DNA from: Pseudomonadota bacterium
Lineage (GTDB): Bacteria; Pseudomonadota; Alphaproteobacteria; UBA8366; GCA-2717185
Assembly: GCA_027619655.1 (NCBI GenBank)
Contig: JAQCHR010000002.1
Coordinates: 1 to 34,211, forward strand
DNA: 34,211 nt
Direction of reading: 5' to 3'
Shown: positions 8,375-17,036 of the stretch, in pieces
Position numbering within the stretch: position 1 is the first letter of the stretch
How the letters are laid out: each line of letters begins with the position of its first letter
Made by a program: the position numbers and the translations under genes
The notes under the pieces: generated by a model
The model's input: only the letters and a program-made list of their open reading frames with translations
Database searches by the model: none
Told to the model about the DNA's origin: nothing

Positions 8375-9356
8375 GAATTTTTGGATTTTTGTCACCGCTC
8401 TCATAGGCGATAGACGGCCGTTTCTTCAGCTTGCTTTCCCGATAAGCAATATAGGTTGCACTGATAAAAATCATACCGCCGCCCAAGAGAGTCATCGCGT
8501 CGGGGGATTCCGCAAACAGGAAAAACCCGAACGCCGTCGCCCAGATCAGCTTGAAGAAATCGATCGGCATGACAACGGCGGTTGCACCGAGCCGCAACGC
8601 CTGGGTGACCGTGAGCTGTGTTACCGTTCCAAAAGCGGCTATCAACAGCAGCCAAAGGTATTGATGCGGTTCCGGCCAGATCCAGACCGTGGTCGCAGGC
8701 ACGAACGACAACACGGTCAACACCAGCGCAAGATACAGCGTTATCGTATGGCTGGATTCGGTGCGCCCCAGTATTCGTGTCACGATGATCGCCGCTCCCC
8801 AGGTTCCCGCCGAAAACAGTGTCAGCACCGATCCGAGATCGAATTCGATAATCCCCGGCCGCAGGATCACCAGCGTTCCGGCAAAACCGACGATAATGGC
8901 CGCCCAGCGCCGGATGCGCACGACCTCGCCCAGGAAGAATATCGCCAGGATCGTGGCGAAAAGCGGCGCGGTGAAGGACAGCGCCGTTACCTGCGCCAGC
9001 GGCGTGATGCTGAGAGCGGTAAAAAACGACAGCATCGAGCCGGTTGTCAGCGTGCCCCGCAGCAGGTGCAGCCAGGGATGGCTCGTACGCAGCGGCGCAA
9101 TCCCGAGGCGGATCAACGGGATCACCAGGAATACAAGGGCAAACGAATTCCGGAAGAATGCCAGCTCGAACGGTTCCAGTGCGGCACTCATAAACCGGAC
9201 CGTCGCATGCATGCAGACGCCCGTGATCGTGCCGACGAACATGAATATCATCCCGCGCAACCCGGCGGGCAAATTGGCAAACAGCGTGCGCGTGGCGTTT
9301 ACCAAAGGCAGATCCGCGCAGGCCGGACCGTCAACCGATAGCTGCCACGATGGCAT
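8370..9356 (-). CDS. DMT-superfamily transporter (EamA family)
   Basis: The protein is about 328 residues with ten predicted membrane segments arranged as two EamA repeats, the plan of drug/metabolite exporters. The first repeat includes LRGMIFMFVGTITGVCMHATVRF and AFFRNSFALVFLVIPLIRLG; the second starts near GSVLTLFSAGTWGAAIIVTRILG. The C-terminus is basic (SKLKKRP). The frame is open back to 9476, but that would put 146 bases inside the dehydrogenase gene. The ATG at 9356 overlaps the dehydrogenase stop by 26 bases and is chosen here; a TTG at 9305 is another candidate. It is cotranscribed with the tartrate/D-malate-type dehydrogenase upstream, which hints at export or uptake of a related hydroxyacid, although substrates of this family are hard to predict. 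Confidence 0.85.
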   Translation of the reverse strand: MPSWQLSVDGPACADLPLVNATRTLFANLPAGLRGMIFMFVGTITGVCMHATVRFMSAALEPFELAFFRNSFALVFLVIPLIRLGIAPLRTSHPWLHLLRGTLTTGSMLSFFTALSITPLAQVTALSFTAPLFATILAIFFLGEVVRIRRWAAIIVGFAGTLVILRPGIIEFDLGSVLTLFSAGTWGAAIIVTRILGRTESSHTITLYLALVLTVLSFVPATTVWIWPEPHQYLWLLLIAAFGTVTQLTVTQALRLGATAVVMPIDFFKLIWATAFGFFLFAESPDAMTLLGGGMIFISATYIAYRESKLKKRPSIAYESGDKNPKIQ

Positions 9357-10395
9357 CGCCCAGTTCAGATGTCGTCGCCTTGCCGCCCATATCCCGTGTC
9401 TTGGGTGCCGTCGGGTCGGACAACACCGCTTCGATGGCATTGTATATCGCCGCGCCGGCCTTCGGCGCGCCGACATGTTCCAGCATCAGCGCCGCTGACC
9501 AGATCTGGCCGATCGGATTGGCGATGCCCTTGCCCGCGATATCGGGCGCGGAGCCGTGCACCGGCTCGAACATGGACGGAAACTCCCGCTCCGGGTTGAT
9601 ATTGGCGGACGGCGCCACGGCGATCGTCCCGGTAACGCCCGGTCCCAGGTCGGACAGGATATCGCCGAACAGGTTGCTGCCGACGACGACATCGAACCAG
9701 TCAGGATGCTGCACGAAATGGGCGCACAGGATGTCGATATGATACTGGTCTGTCTTGACCTCCGGATAGTCGGAGGACAGCAGCTTAAACCGTTCGTCCC
9801 AATAGGGCATCGTGTGCATGATGCCGTTGGATTTGGTCGCCGAGGTCAGGTGCTTCTTCTTGCGGCTGGCGGCCAGATCGAAGGCATAGCGCATGATCCG
9901 GTCAACGCCCTTGCGGGTGAAGATATTTTCCTGAAGCACGAATTCCTGCGGCGTTCCCTCATACATGCGACCGCCGATTTCCGAATATTCGCCCTCATTA
10001 TTTTCACGTACAACGAAGAAATCGATATCGCCGGGCTTGTAGCCGTGCACCGGCGGCGTAATGCCGGGCAGCAGGCGAACCGGTCGCAAGTTCACATATT
10101 GCTGGAACTCCCGCCGGATCGGTATCAGCAGCCCCCAGAGCGAAATATGGTCGGGCACGCCGGGGAACCCGACGGCGCCAAGGAAAATGGCATCATGATC
10201 GCGAAGCTGGTCGAGGCCGTCTTCCGGCATCATCCTGCCGGTCTTGGCATAGGTCTCGCAGCTCCAGTCATAATGGTCGAACGCCAGCTCAAAACCACAT
10301 TTCCGGCTCGCCGCTTCCAGCGCCTTAATACCCTCGGGTACCGTTTCGTTGCCGATGCCGTCTCCTGGGATCACAGCGATCCTGAATCGTGCCAT
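9331..10395 (-). CDS. Tartrate dehydrogenase / D-malate dehydrogenase family (isopropylmalate dehydrogenase-like)
   Basis: This is a 354-residue NAD-dependent beta-decarboxylating dehydrogenase of the isocitrate/isopropylmalate family. Features in order: IAVIPGDGIGNETVPEG at the N-terminus, LLIPIRREFQQYVNLRPVRL (substrate-binding Arg residues), VVRENNEGEYSEIGG, the catalytic-lysine region SATKSNGIMHTMPYW, VVGSNLFGDILSDLGPG with the metal-binding Asp residues, and EPVHGSAPDIAGKGIANP for NAD. The VGFPGVPDHISLWGLLIPIR segment is characteristic of the tartrate dehydrogenase/decarboxylase and D-malate dehydrogenase subgroup rather than LeuB. It would oxidise a D-malate- or tartrate-like hydroxyacid to an oxoacid with CO2 release. 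A strong ribosome binding site (GGGAGG) precedes the ATG at 10395. LeuB proper is less likely but not excluded. Confidence 0.9.
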   Translation of the reverse strand: MARFRIAVIPGDGIGNETVPEGIKALEAASRKCGFELAFDHYDWSCETYAKTGRMMPEDGLDQLRDHDAIFLGAVGFPGVPDHISLWGLLIPIRREFQQYVNLRPVRLLPGITPPVHGYKPGDIDFFVVRENNEGEYSEIGGRMYEGTPQEFVLQENIFTRKGVDRIMRYAFDLAASRKKKHLTSATKSNGIMHTMPYWDERFKLLSSDYPEVKTDQYHIDILCAHFVQHPDWFDVVVGSNLFGDILSDLGPGVTGTIAVAPSANINPEREFPSMFEPVHGSAPDIAGKGIANPIGQIWSAALMLEHVGAPKAGAAIYNAIEAVLSDPTAPKTRDMGGKATTSELGDAIVAAIG

Positions 10396-10490
10396 GTCAG
10401 ACCTCCCGATTTTAAAAACTGGCGGACACTAACCACAAGTACGGAAAGAAGAAAGCCCCAACTTGCGCCATTAAAAAGTCACCAACCTTC

Positions 10491-10518
10491 TTTACAGCCC
10501 GGCCGAAAGCGCTATGGT
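10491..10518 (+). promoter_or_regulatory. Predicted sigma70 promoter for the DUF3126-like gene
   Basis: TTTACA (10491-10496) and TATGGT (10513-10518) are 16 bases apart in the divergent gap between the dehydrogenase and the small gene at 10554. Transcription would begin near 10525. Confidence 0.42.
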
Positions 10519-10553
10519 CCCACCGTCTCCAAATCCAAGCCAAGGAAGCTGTC

Positions 10554-10784
10554 GTGAAACGATCAGAACTCCTCAGTGTCGAAAAATACCTGCGCCGCAA
10601 GTTCGGCAATACCGCCATAACGCTGAAGGAACAGAAAGACGGCTCGTGCGAAGTCCTTATCGATGACGAGTTCATCGGCGTCCTCTTCCGTGACGACGAG
10701 GATGGCGAAGTCTCCTATGCCTTCAACATGGCGATCCTCGATATCGACCTCGAAGACGGGACGGATATCCCGGTTCCCAACTAG
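10554..10784 (+). CDS. DUF3126-family small protein
   Basis: This 76-residue acidic protein starts with GTG at 10554 (MKRSELLSVEKYLRRKFGN) and has a central LIDDEFIGVLFRDDEDGE followed by SYAFNMAILDIDLEDG. The pattern matches the small alphaproteobacterial family DUF3126, whose function is not known to me. No signal peptide or membrane segment is seen. It has its own predicted promoter and is followed after 20 bases by the tRNA modification gene, so the two may be cotranscribed. Confidence 0.8.
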   Translation: MKRSELLSVEKYLRRKFGNTAITLKEQKDGSCEVLIDDEFIGVLFRDDEDGEVSYAFNMAILDIDLEDGTDIPVPN

Positions 10785-10804
10785 GGCGCTTCCGCGGCCC
10801 GATC

Positions 10805-11752
10805 ATGGCGAGCATACTCCCCCTGACGCCGGCGAATATCACCGAAGCTGCAAAGGCGCTGAAGGCCGGAGAACTTGTCGCATTCCCGACCGAAACCGTG
10901 TACGGGCTCGGCGCCGACGCCACCAATGACCGGGCCGTCGCGGCAATCTATGCCGCCAAGGGCCGGCCGCAGTTCAATCCCCTGATCGTCCATGTGCCGG
11001 ATACCGAAGCAGCACGCCACCTTGTGGACCTGCAACCGGTTACAGAACGCCTCGCCGGGCGGTTCTGGCCCGGCGCATTAAGCCTAGTGGCGCCGCGTCG
11101 AACGGGGTCAGGCCTTTCGCTTCTGGTCAGCGCGGGGCTTGATACCGTCGCAATCCGTGTTCCGGCTCCCGAAGGCGCACGATCCCTGCTGCGCGCGGCA
11201 GGTATCCCCGTTGCCGCGCCCAGCGCCAATGTCTCCGGCAGGATCAGTCCGACGACGGCGCAGCACGTGGCTATCGAGCTCGGCGACCATGTCGCCATCA
11301 TTCTTGATGGCGGCCCCTGCGCCATCGGACTGGAATCGACCGTGGTCGATTCCACCAGCGTGCCCCCGACCCTTCTGCGCGGCGGCGGAGTGACAACGGA
11401 AGAAATCGAATTGTTTCTGGGCCTGTCCCTCATGATCGCCGGCAATGACGACGATGCGCCGAAATCGCCCGGCATGCTCACAAGCCATTATGCACCTGAC
11501 CGCCTTCTGCGCATGAACGTGGTCAAAGCGTCCCCCGGCGAAGCGCTGCTGGGGTTTGGACCGGCGCCGGACGCCACGATCAACCTCAGCGTCACCGGCA
11601 ACCTGAACGAAGCGGCGGCGAACCTTTTCGCCAGCCTGCGCCTGCTGGATGCGCTGCCCTGGACGGGAATCGCCGTCATGCCGATTCCGGAAACCGGGCT
11701 GGGCCGGGCCATCAATGACCGGCTGCGGCGGGCAGCGGCGCCGCGCGGCTGA
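10805..11752 (+). CDS. L-threonylcarbamoyladenylate synthase (Sua5/YrdC/YwlC)
   Basis: The enzyme makes threonylcarbamoyl-AMP from threonine, bicarbonate and ATP, the precursor of t6A at position 37 of ANN-decoding tRNAs. At 315 residues it is the long Sua5 type. The YrdC domain (about 1-205) has FPTETVYGLGADA (28-40), the AKGRPQFNPLIVHV segment with the ATP/threonine-binding KGR (52-54), and AAPSANVSGRISPT. A linker with SPGMLTSHYAP leads into the C-terminal Sua5 domain. The ATG at 10805 has a weak ribosome binding site, consistent with coupling to the gene 20 bases upstream. It would be called tsaC, sua5 or ywlC depending on convention. Confidence 0.93.
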   Translation: MASILPLTPANITEAAKALKAGELVAFPTETVYGLGADATNDRAVAAIYAAKGRPQFNPLIVHVPDTEAARHLVDLQPVTERLAGRFWPGALSLVAPRRTGSGLSLLVSAGLDTVAIRVPAPEGARSLLRAAGIPVAAPSANVSGRISPTTAQHVAIELGDHVAIILDGGPCAIGLESTVVDSTSVPPTLLRGGGVTTEEIELFLGLSLMIAGNDDDAPKSPGMLTSHYAPDRLLRMNVVKASPGEALLGFGPAPDATINLSVTGNLNEAAANLFASLRLLDALPWTGIAVMPIPETGLGRAINDRLRRAAAPRG

Positions 11753-11826
11753 ACCGACCATAGACGCCGCTTCTTGCGGCATCCGAGGCGATGCAATACA
11801 TCCTGCTGGGCAGGAAGGAGCCAACC

Positions 11827-13260
11827 ATGTCCCCTGAGGACGCTTTATCGCCGCGCGCGGCCGCTTTGGCCCGGATCAGGCAGATCGTCGGCCCGAAAGG
11901 CTGGTACGACACACCGGCGGATATTGCGCCCTATCTCGCCGAACAGCGCGGCATGTTCCAGGGCGACTGCAAGCTTGTCGTACGCCCGGATACTGCGGCA
12001 GACGTGGCCGCTGTGGTGTCGGCCTGCGCCTCGGCTGGCATTGCTATTGTGCCGCAGGGCGGCAATACGGGCCTGGTCGGTGCGGGCATCCCTATGCAAG
12101 CAGATGCCGCCATCATTCTCAGCCTGGGTCGCATGAACCGGATTCGCGATATCGATCCGCTGAATGCCACGATCACCGTGGAGGCGGGCTGCATTCTCGC
12201 CAATATCCAGGCGGCCGCGGCGGCCGAAGACCGCCTGTTCCCATTGAGTCTCAGCGCCGAAGGCAGTTGCCAGATCGGCGGTAATCTTTCCACCAATGCA
12301 GGCGGCGTCAACGTGCTGCGTTACGGCAACGCCCGCGATCTGGTGCTGGGCCTCGAAGTCGTACTTCCGGACGGACGTATCTGGAACGGATTGAAACGGC
12401 TGCGCAAGGACAATACTGGCTATGACCTGAAACAAATGTATATCGGCGGCGAAGGGACCCTGGGCATCATCACGGCGGCTGTCTGCAAGCTGTACCCGCG
12501 CCCGAAGGATGTGCAGACCGCTTTTGTCGGGCTGCGCAACCTGGAGGCCTCGCTGGACCTGCTGGCGCGGGCACGGTCCGCCAGCGGCGACCGGGTGACC
12601 AGTTTCGAATTGATCTGCCATCGGTCCTTTGCCGCCGCCGTGGCGCATATTCCCGGCATCCGCGACCCGCTGACCCGGAAGTTCGACGATTACGCCCTGT
12701 TCGAACTGTCCGGCGCCAATGCGGATGGCGACATGGCCGAAGCCATGGAAACCCTGCTGTCCGAAGCACTGGCGGCCGGCGAAATCGACGATGCCGCCAT
12801 TGCCCAGTCCGACAGCCAGCGGGCGGATTTCTGGCGAATCCGCGACGCGGTGGTCGAATCCCAAAAATTTCTGGGCGGCAGCATCAAGCACGATATCTCG
12901 ATCGGGGTCAGCCGCGTACCGGCCTTCATCCGCCGCGCCAATGCCGCCGTGCTGGCACTGCTGCCGGGCGCTCGTCCGGTGCCGTTCGGGCATTGCGGCG
13001 ACGGCAATATCCATTACAATATCTCGCAACCGGTGGACATGGACCTGGAAACATTTCTGTCACACCGGGAAGCGGTCACGCGGAACGTATATGACATCGT
13101 GGTCGATATGGGCGGCTCCTTCAGCGCCGAACACGGCGTCGGACAGCTCAAGCTGCGCGAAATGGCGCGCTACAAGCAGCCGCTGGAACTCGCCATGATG
13201 CACCGGGTAAAATCGGCGCTCGACCCCGAGGGGATCATGAATCCGGGCAAGATGCTGTAG
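11827..13260 (+). CDS. FAD-linked 2-hydroxyacid dehydrogenase (D-2-hydroxyglutarate/D-lactate dehydrogenase type)
   Basis: This 477-residue flavoprotein has an N-terminal PCMH-type FAD domain with IVPQGGNTGLVGAG (about 75-87) and GEGTLGIITAAVCKLYP, and a C-terminal FAD-oxidase domain with GHCGDGNIHYNI (about 387-398) and SAEHGVGQLK (about 433). The His residues in the latter two motifs bind the metal and substrate carboxylate. The layout fits the D-2-hydroxyglutarate/D-lactate/GlcD group, which passes electrons to a flavoprotein or quinone. The start at 11827 is preferred to the in-frame ATG at 11791 because GGAAGGAG ends six bases before it. D-2-hydroxyglutarate is an attractive substrate because SerA can form it, but the serA gene is 8 kb away and the link is inference. 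The acyl-CoA dehydrogenase gene follows after 28 bases. Confidence 0.88.
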   Translation: MSPEDALSPRAAALARIRQIVGPKGWYDTPADIAPYLAEQRGMFQGDCKLVVRPDTAADVAAVVSACASAGIAIVPQGGNTGLVGAGIPMQADAAIILSLGRMNRIRDIDPLNATITVEAGCILANIQAAAAAEDRLFPLSLSAEGSCQIGGNLSTNAGGVNVLRYGNARDLVLGLEVVLPDGRIWNGLKRLRKDNTGYDLKQMYIGGEGTLGIITAAVCKLYPRPKDVQTAFVGLRNLEASLDLLARARSASGDRVTSFELICHRSFAAAVAHIPGIRDPLTRKFDDYALFELSGANADGDMAEAMETLLSEALAAGEIDDAAIAQSDSQRADFWRIRDAVVESQKFLGGSIKHDISIGVSRVPAFIRRANAAVLALLPGARPVPFGHCGDGNIHYNISQPVDMDLETFLSHREAVTRNVYDIVVDMGGSFSAEHGVGQLKLREMARYKQPLELAMMHRVKSALDPEGIMNPGKML

Positions 13261-13288
13261 TCCGGGATTTTAAGGCAACGGAAGGTTC

Positions 13289-15073
13289 ATGAGTTCTTAC
13301 AACGCGCCAATCCGGGACATGAAGTTCCTGTTTCACGACCTGGGCCTGTTGAAAGCGGTACAGGATCTGCCGGGCTGCGAGGACGCCAGCGCGGACATGG
13401 TGGATGCGATCCTTGAGGAATCCGGCAAACTGGCCGGCAATATCCTGGCGCCGCTGAATACGGTCGGTGATGCGCAAGGCGCCGTGCTGGAGAACGGCAT
13501 GGTGCGCACCGCGGAAGGGTTTTCCGAAGCCTACCGGACCTTCATCGATGGCGGCTGGAACAGCCTGCCCTTCGACCCCGCCAATGGCGGCCAGGGACTG
13601 CCCTGGTTGGTCGGGATGGCGGCGGAGGAAATGTGGTTTTCCGCCAATACCGCCTGGGCGCTGTGCCCGCTGCTGACATGGGGCGCCGTCGATCTGCTGG
13701 AAGCCCATGCCAGCCCGGACCAGAAAGCACGCTACCTGACGAAAATCACGTCCGGCGAATGGACCGGGACGATGAACCTTACCGAGCCGCAGGCCGGGTC
13801 CGACGTCGGCGCCTTGCGCTGCCAGGCAACGCCCGAAGGCGACCATTACCGCATTCGTGGCCAGAAGATTTTCATCAGCTGGGGCGAACACGACATGACG
13901 GACAATATCGTCCATCTTGTACTGGCCCGCACCCCCGATGCCCCACCGGGGACGAAGGGAATATCACTCTTCATCGTACCGAAGTTTATCGTCAACGACG
14001 ACGGAACGCTTGGCGCGCGCAATGACCTGCGAGTCGTGTCGCTGGAGCACAAGCTCGGGATCAAGGCATCGCCGACCTGCGTCATGTCCTATGGGGATAG
14101 TGAAGGCGCCATCGGCTATCTGGTCGGCACGGAAAATCGCGGCCTGAACTGCATGTTCACGATGATGAACAATGCGCGCATCAATGTCGGCCTGTCCGGG
14201 CTGGCGATTGCCGAACGGGCCTATCAGCAGGCAACGGCATTTGCCCGTGAGCGGGTGCAGGGCAGCGCCCCGGATGGGTCGCCGCAAACGATTATCTGCT
14301 ATCCCGATGTCCGGCGCATGCTGCTGACCATGAAAGCCAGCACTGAAGCGATGCGCGCCGTGACCCTGGACACGGTGGCCTGCCTGGACCGGTCGCGCCG
14401 GGCAAGCGATCCGGCGGATCGCGCCAGGGCGCAGACCCGGCTGGAACTGATGACCCCCGTCGTGAAAGCCTGGTGTACCGATCTGGGTGTGGAGGTCGCG
14501 TCGCTGGGCGTTCAGGTGCATGGCGGCATGGGCTATATGGAGGAAACCGGCGCGGTGCAGCATTTGCGCGATGCCCGCATTGCGCCGATTTACGAAGGCA
14601 CCAACGGTATCCAGGCCATTGATCTGCTGACCCGCAAGGTGCTGCGCGACGGCGGCGATGCCGTCAGAGCCTATATCGGTGAAATCGACACTTTGCTGGC
14701 ATTGCTGGACGCGGAACCCGACCCCGCCTTCAAGGCGATCTGCAGCCAGCTTGCCCGCGCGCTGCAGGCGCTGGGTACGGCAACCGACTGGCTGCTGGAA
14801 CAGGGCCGCGACGGCGCCGACCGGGCGCTGGCCGGGGCGACGCCGTATCTGCGCCTGTTCGGCACCGTCGCCGGCGGCGTGATGATGGCGCGCAGCGCGC
14901 TTGCCGCGCAGGCGGCGCTGGAAGGCGGCGCCGGGGATACGGATTTTCTCAAGGGGAAAATGGTGACTGCCCGGTTCTATGCGGAAAATATCCTCCCCCA
15001 GGCCGAGGCGCTGGTTACCCCGATCTGCGACGGGCACAGCGCCGTCCTCGCCCTGCCCGAGGATCAGTTCTGA
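13289..15073 (+). CDS. Acyl-CoA dehydrogenase, long DmdC-like type with C-terminal extension
   Basis: At 594 residues this is larger than the usual 380-400 for the family. It has an N-terminal extension (YNAPIRDMKFLFHDLGLL), the standard alpha/beta/alpha acyl-CoA dehydrogenase core with NLTEPQAGSDVGALRC and IRGQKIFISWGEHDM, and a C-terminal helical domain of about 120 residues. The catalytic base is Glu436 in APIYEGTNGIQAIDL. VHGGMGYMEETGAVQHLRDA is the flavin/CoA segment before it. This plan is shared by DmdC (3-methylmercaptopropionyl-CoA dehydrogenase) and many uncharacterised fatty acyl-CoA dehydrogenases. No dmdB or dmdD lies nearby, so a role in DMSP breakdown is not supported by context. 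A GGAAGG site precedes the ATG. The 3' end overlaps convergent folK by ten bases. Confidence 0.9.
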   Translation: MSSYNAPIRDMKFLFHDLGLLKAVQDLPGCEDASADMVDAILEESGKLAGNILAPLNTVGDAQGAVLENGMVRTAEGFSEAYRTFIDGGWNSLPFDPANGGQGLPWLVGMAAEEMWFSANTAWALCPLLTWGAVDLLEAHASPDQKARYLTKITSGEWTGTMNLTEPQAGSDVGALRCQATPEGDHYRIRGQKIFISWGEHDMTDNIVHLVLARTPDAPPGTKGISLFIVPKFIVNDDGTLGARNDLRVVSLEHKLGIKASPTCVMSYGDSEGAIGYLVGTENRGLNCMFTMMNNARINVGLSGLAIAERAYQQATAFARERVQGSAPDGSPQTIICYPDVRRMLLTMKASTEAMRAVTLDTVACLDRSRRASDPADRARAQTRLELMTPVVKAWCTDLGVEVASLGVQVHGGMGYMEETGAVQHLRDARIAPIYEGTNGIQAIDLLTRKVLRDGGDAVRAYIGEIDTLLALLDAEPDPAFKAICSQLARALQALGTATDWLLEQGRDGADRALAGATPYLRLFGTVAGGVMMARSALAAQAALEGGAGDTDFLKGKMVTARFYAENILPQAEALVTPICDGHSAVLALPEDQF

Positions 15074-15561
15074 CCGCTTCCGGCAAACAACCGGACATCC
15101 GCATCGGGCGGCAGTGCCGCCAGCATTTCCGCCACGCTTGCCTCCGTTTCCGGGTGGCGTAACTGCGCCGCGATATCGTTGAGCGGCTGCAATACGAAGC
15201 GCCGTTCCGCGATTCGGGGATGGGGCACGGCAAGACTCGGCAGATCGATCACGTCATCGCCAAAGAACAGGATATCCAGATCAATTGCCCGTGGCCCGAA
15301 ACGCTGCCCCGGCATCCGGCCGAGCGCCTTTTCGATGGATTGCGTGGCCGCCAGCAGCGCCAGCGGCGCAAGGCCGGTCCGGGCCAGGACGACCATGTTC
15401 AGGAAGGCGGGCTGGTCGGTCACGTATTTTGGCGCGGTTTCATAAACCGGCGAACGCTTTTCGATGGTTGCGACTGCCGACAACCGCTCCAGCGCCGCCG
15501 CGATTTGCGCCGCCCGGTCGCCCAGATTGCTGCCCAGCGCGATGAAAACCGGCACGCTCAT
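15064..15561 (-). CDS. folK: 2-amino-4-hydroxy-6-hydroxymethyldihydropteridine pyrophosphokinase (HPPK)
   Basis: FolK transfers pyrophosphate from ATP to 6-hydroxymethyl-dihydropterin, the step before dihydropteroate synthase. The 165-residue protein begins VFIALGSNLGDRAAQI (ATP/pterin loop), has SPVYETAPKYVTDQPAFLN, and carries the HPPK signature FGPRAIDLDILFFGDD with the Mg-binding DLD, followed by VPHPRIAERRFVLQPL. Its ATG overlaps the folP stop in ATGA, so translation is coupled. The C-terminus runs ten bases into the convergent acyl-CoA dehydrogenase gene. Confidence 0.95.
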   Translation of the reverse strand: MSVPVFIALGSNLGDRAAQIAAALERLSAVATIEKRSPVYETAPKYVTDQPAFLNMVVLARTGLAPLALLAATQSIEKALGRMPGQRFGPRAIDLDILFFGDDVIDLPSLAVPHPRIAERRFVLQPLNDIAAQLRHPETEASVAEMLAALPPDADVRLFAGSGQN

Positions 15562-16418
15562 GCCAGCGGCGCCCGCAGCATCGCGTCGGTCATCCGGGCA
15601 ACCTGTGCCATTTCCGCGACATCATGTACCCGCACGATATCCGCGCCGCGCACAATAGCCAGCGCAACCGTCGCAGCGGTGCCGAACAACCGTTCGTCAA
15701 CCGGCGCATCCAGCACCTTCCCGATGAAAGATTTCCGGCTTGGCCCGGCAAGCAGCGGATAACCGAGCGTCCTGAAATGACCCAGGTGGTTGATCAGCGC
15801 CAGGTTCTGCCCGACGGTCTTGCCGAATCCCAGTCCGGGGTCGAGGACAATCTGATCCGGTTCAATCCCGCCATCGCGCGCCTGTTGCGCCAATGCGGCG
15901 AGTTCGCCGCCAACTTCCGCCAGCAGGTCTCGGTAATCGGGCGGAATGTATTGCCCGCCGAGCCGGGCGTCGATTTCCGCATGTCCCGGTCGGCTGCGGT
16001 TATGCATCAGGATCACCGGTACCCCCCGCGCCGCCGCCAGCGGCGCCATTTCCGGATCCGCCCGCAGGCCCCAGACATCGTTGATGATATCCGCCCCGGC
16101 ATCGAGCGCGACTTCCGCGACCTTTGCCCGGTAGGTATCGATGGAAATGACCGCGTCCGGCAGCGCATCGCGAACCGCCGAAATGATCGGCAATACACGG
16201 CCCGCTTCGGCAACTGCGCCGACTGCCTGAGCCCCTGGACGGGTGCTTTCGCCGCCGATGTCGATGATATCTGCGCCGGAGGCGGCAAACCCCCGGGCCT
16301 GCGCCACTGCTGCCACCGTCGTCGCCACGCCGTCGCCGGAAAAGGAATCGGGTGTCACATTCAGAATGCCCATGACATGGGTTTTTGCACCCCAGATAAA
16401 CCGGTCCTTAAGCCGCAT
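15558..16418 (-). CDS. folP: Dihydropteroate synthase
   Basis: FolP joins hydroxymethyl-dihydropterin pyrophosphate and p-aminobenzoate to give dihydropteroate, the sulfonamide target. The 286-residue TIM barrel shows MGILNVTPDSFSGDG (16-30), ADIIDIGGESTRPGA, SIDTYRAKVAEVALDAGADIINDVWG, DPGLGFGKT and GPSRKSFIGKVL. The frame is open to 16481, but ATG 16418 is chosen because AAGGAG lies nine bases upstream and the protein then starts just before the first strand. It is the first gene of a folP-folK pair and is divergent from folB. Confidence 0.95.
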   Translation of the reverse strand: MRLKDRFIWGAKTHVMGILNVTPDSFSGDGVATTVAAVAQARGFAASGADIIDIGGESTRPGAQAVGAVAEAGRVLPIISAVRDALPDAVISIDTYRAKVAEVALDAGADIINDVWGLRADPEMAPLAAARGVPVILMHNRSRPGHAEIDARLGGQYIPPDYRDLLAEVGGELAALAQQARDGGIEPDQIVLDPGLGFGKTVGQNLALINHLGHFRTLGYPLLAGPSRKSFIGKVLDAPVDERLFGTAATVALAIVRGADIVRVHDVAEMAQVARMTDAMLRAPLA

Positions 16419-16455
16419 GCGGCAATTCTCCTTTATGACAGACGGGCGTTGGCGG

Positions 16456-16484
16456 TTGCCGACCCGCATGTCCGGCATCATAAT
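16456..16484 (+). promoter_or_regulatory. Predicted sigma70 promoter of folB
   Basis: TTGCCG (16456-16461) and CATAAT (16479-16484) are 17 bases apart. Transcription would start near 16491, about 13 bases before the CCGGAGGA ribosome binding site of folB. It lies in the 101-base gap shared with the divergent folP-folK pair. Confidence 0.48.
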
Positions 16485-16519
16485 GTGTTGAAATCACCTT
16501 CCCCCGGAGGATATCCCCT

Positions 16520-16981
16520 TTGACGACCGCAGGCACGCCTCTTGCCCCGGCGAAACCCGTCGATGCCGCGGCGGCGCAATCCGCCGCGCCGACCTACCGG
16601 ATATTCGTCCGCGACCTCGTAATTCCCTGGGAAATCGGAATTTACGACCATGAGCACGACGCGCCGCAACGGGTCCGCATCAATATTGATCTGATTGTGC
16701 GCGAAGCCGACAAATTCGACGCGGACCGTTACCGGCAGGTGGTTTGTTACGCTGCAGTGGTCAAGAGCGTTCAACGGCTGGCCCGCGAAGGGCACATCAA
16801 CCTGGTAGAGACCCTGGCAAGTCGCGTCGCGGATCTGTGCCTGTCGGATGAACGGGTCGAACGGGTCACGGTTCGCGCTGAGAAACTGGACGCCATCGCG
16901 GAAGTGTCCAGCGTCGGCATCGAAATAGAGCGCAGCCGCGCGACGCCACGGGAAGGTCCGGTCAGGATCGTACGTGATTAG
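16520..16981 (+). CDS. folB: Dihydroneopterin aldolase (FolB-like)
   Basis: FolB converts dihydroneopterin to 6-hydroxymethyl-dihydropterin and glycolaldehyde. The 153-residue protein has a non-conserved Ala/Pro-rich N-terminal tail of about 25 residues, then the FolB tunnel-fold core: IFVRDLVIPWEIGIYDHEHD, QRVRINIDL, CYAAVVKSV where most members have D-Y, LVETLASRVADLCL with the pterin-anchoring Glu, and VTVRAEKLDAIAEVSSVG with the catalytic-lysine position. TTG at 16520 is taken as start because CCGGAGGA ends eight bases before it. Its position beside folP and folK supports the folate role. The Cys-Tyr in place of Asp-Tyr is a small deviation. Confidence 0.88.
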   Translation: MTTAGTPLAPAKPVDAAAAQSAAPTYRIFVRDLVIPWEIGIYDHEHDAPQRVRINIDLIVREADKFDADRYRQVVCYAAVVKSVQRLAREGHINLVETLASRVADLCLSDERVERVTVRAEKLDAIAEVSSVGIEIERSRATPREGPVRIVRD

Positions 16982-16999
16982 CGCCGGTTCGCGGTTGCG

Positions 17000-17029
17000 C
17001 TGACCGGGACCCGCCACTTTGTGTTATAA
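17000..17029 (+). promoter_or_regulatory. Extended -10 promoter, possibly giving a leaderless mRNA
   Basis: A consensus TATAAT (17024-17029) with the extended element TGT just before it is 18 bases from CTGACC (17000-17005). The expected start point, about seven bases after the -10, coincides with the ATG at 17037, and no ribosome binding site is seen. The lipoprotein mRNA may therefore be leaderless. Confidence 0.5.
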
Positions 17030-17036
17030 TGTCGGC

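Noticed and set aside
13289..15073. Acyl-CoA dehydrogenase as DmdC of DMSP breakdown
   Set aside because: The length and domain plan fit, but there is no dmdA, dmdB or dmdD nearby and this plan is common among general acyl-CoA dehydrogenases.
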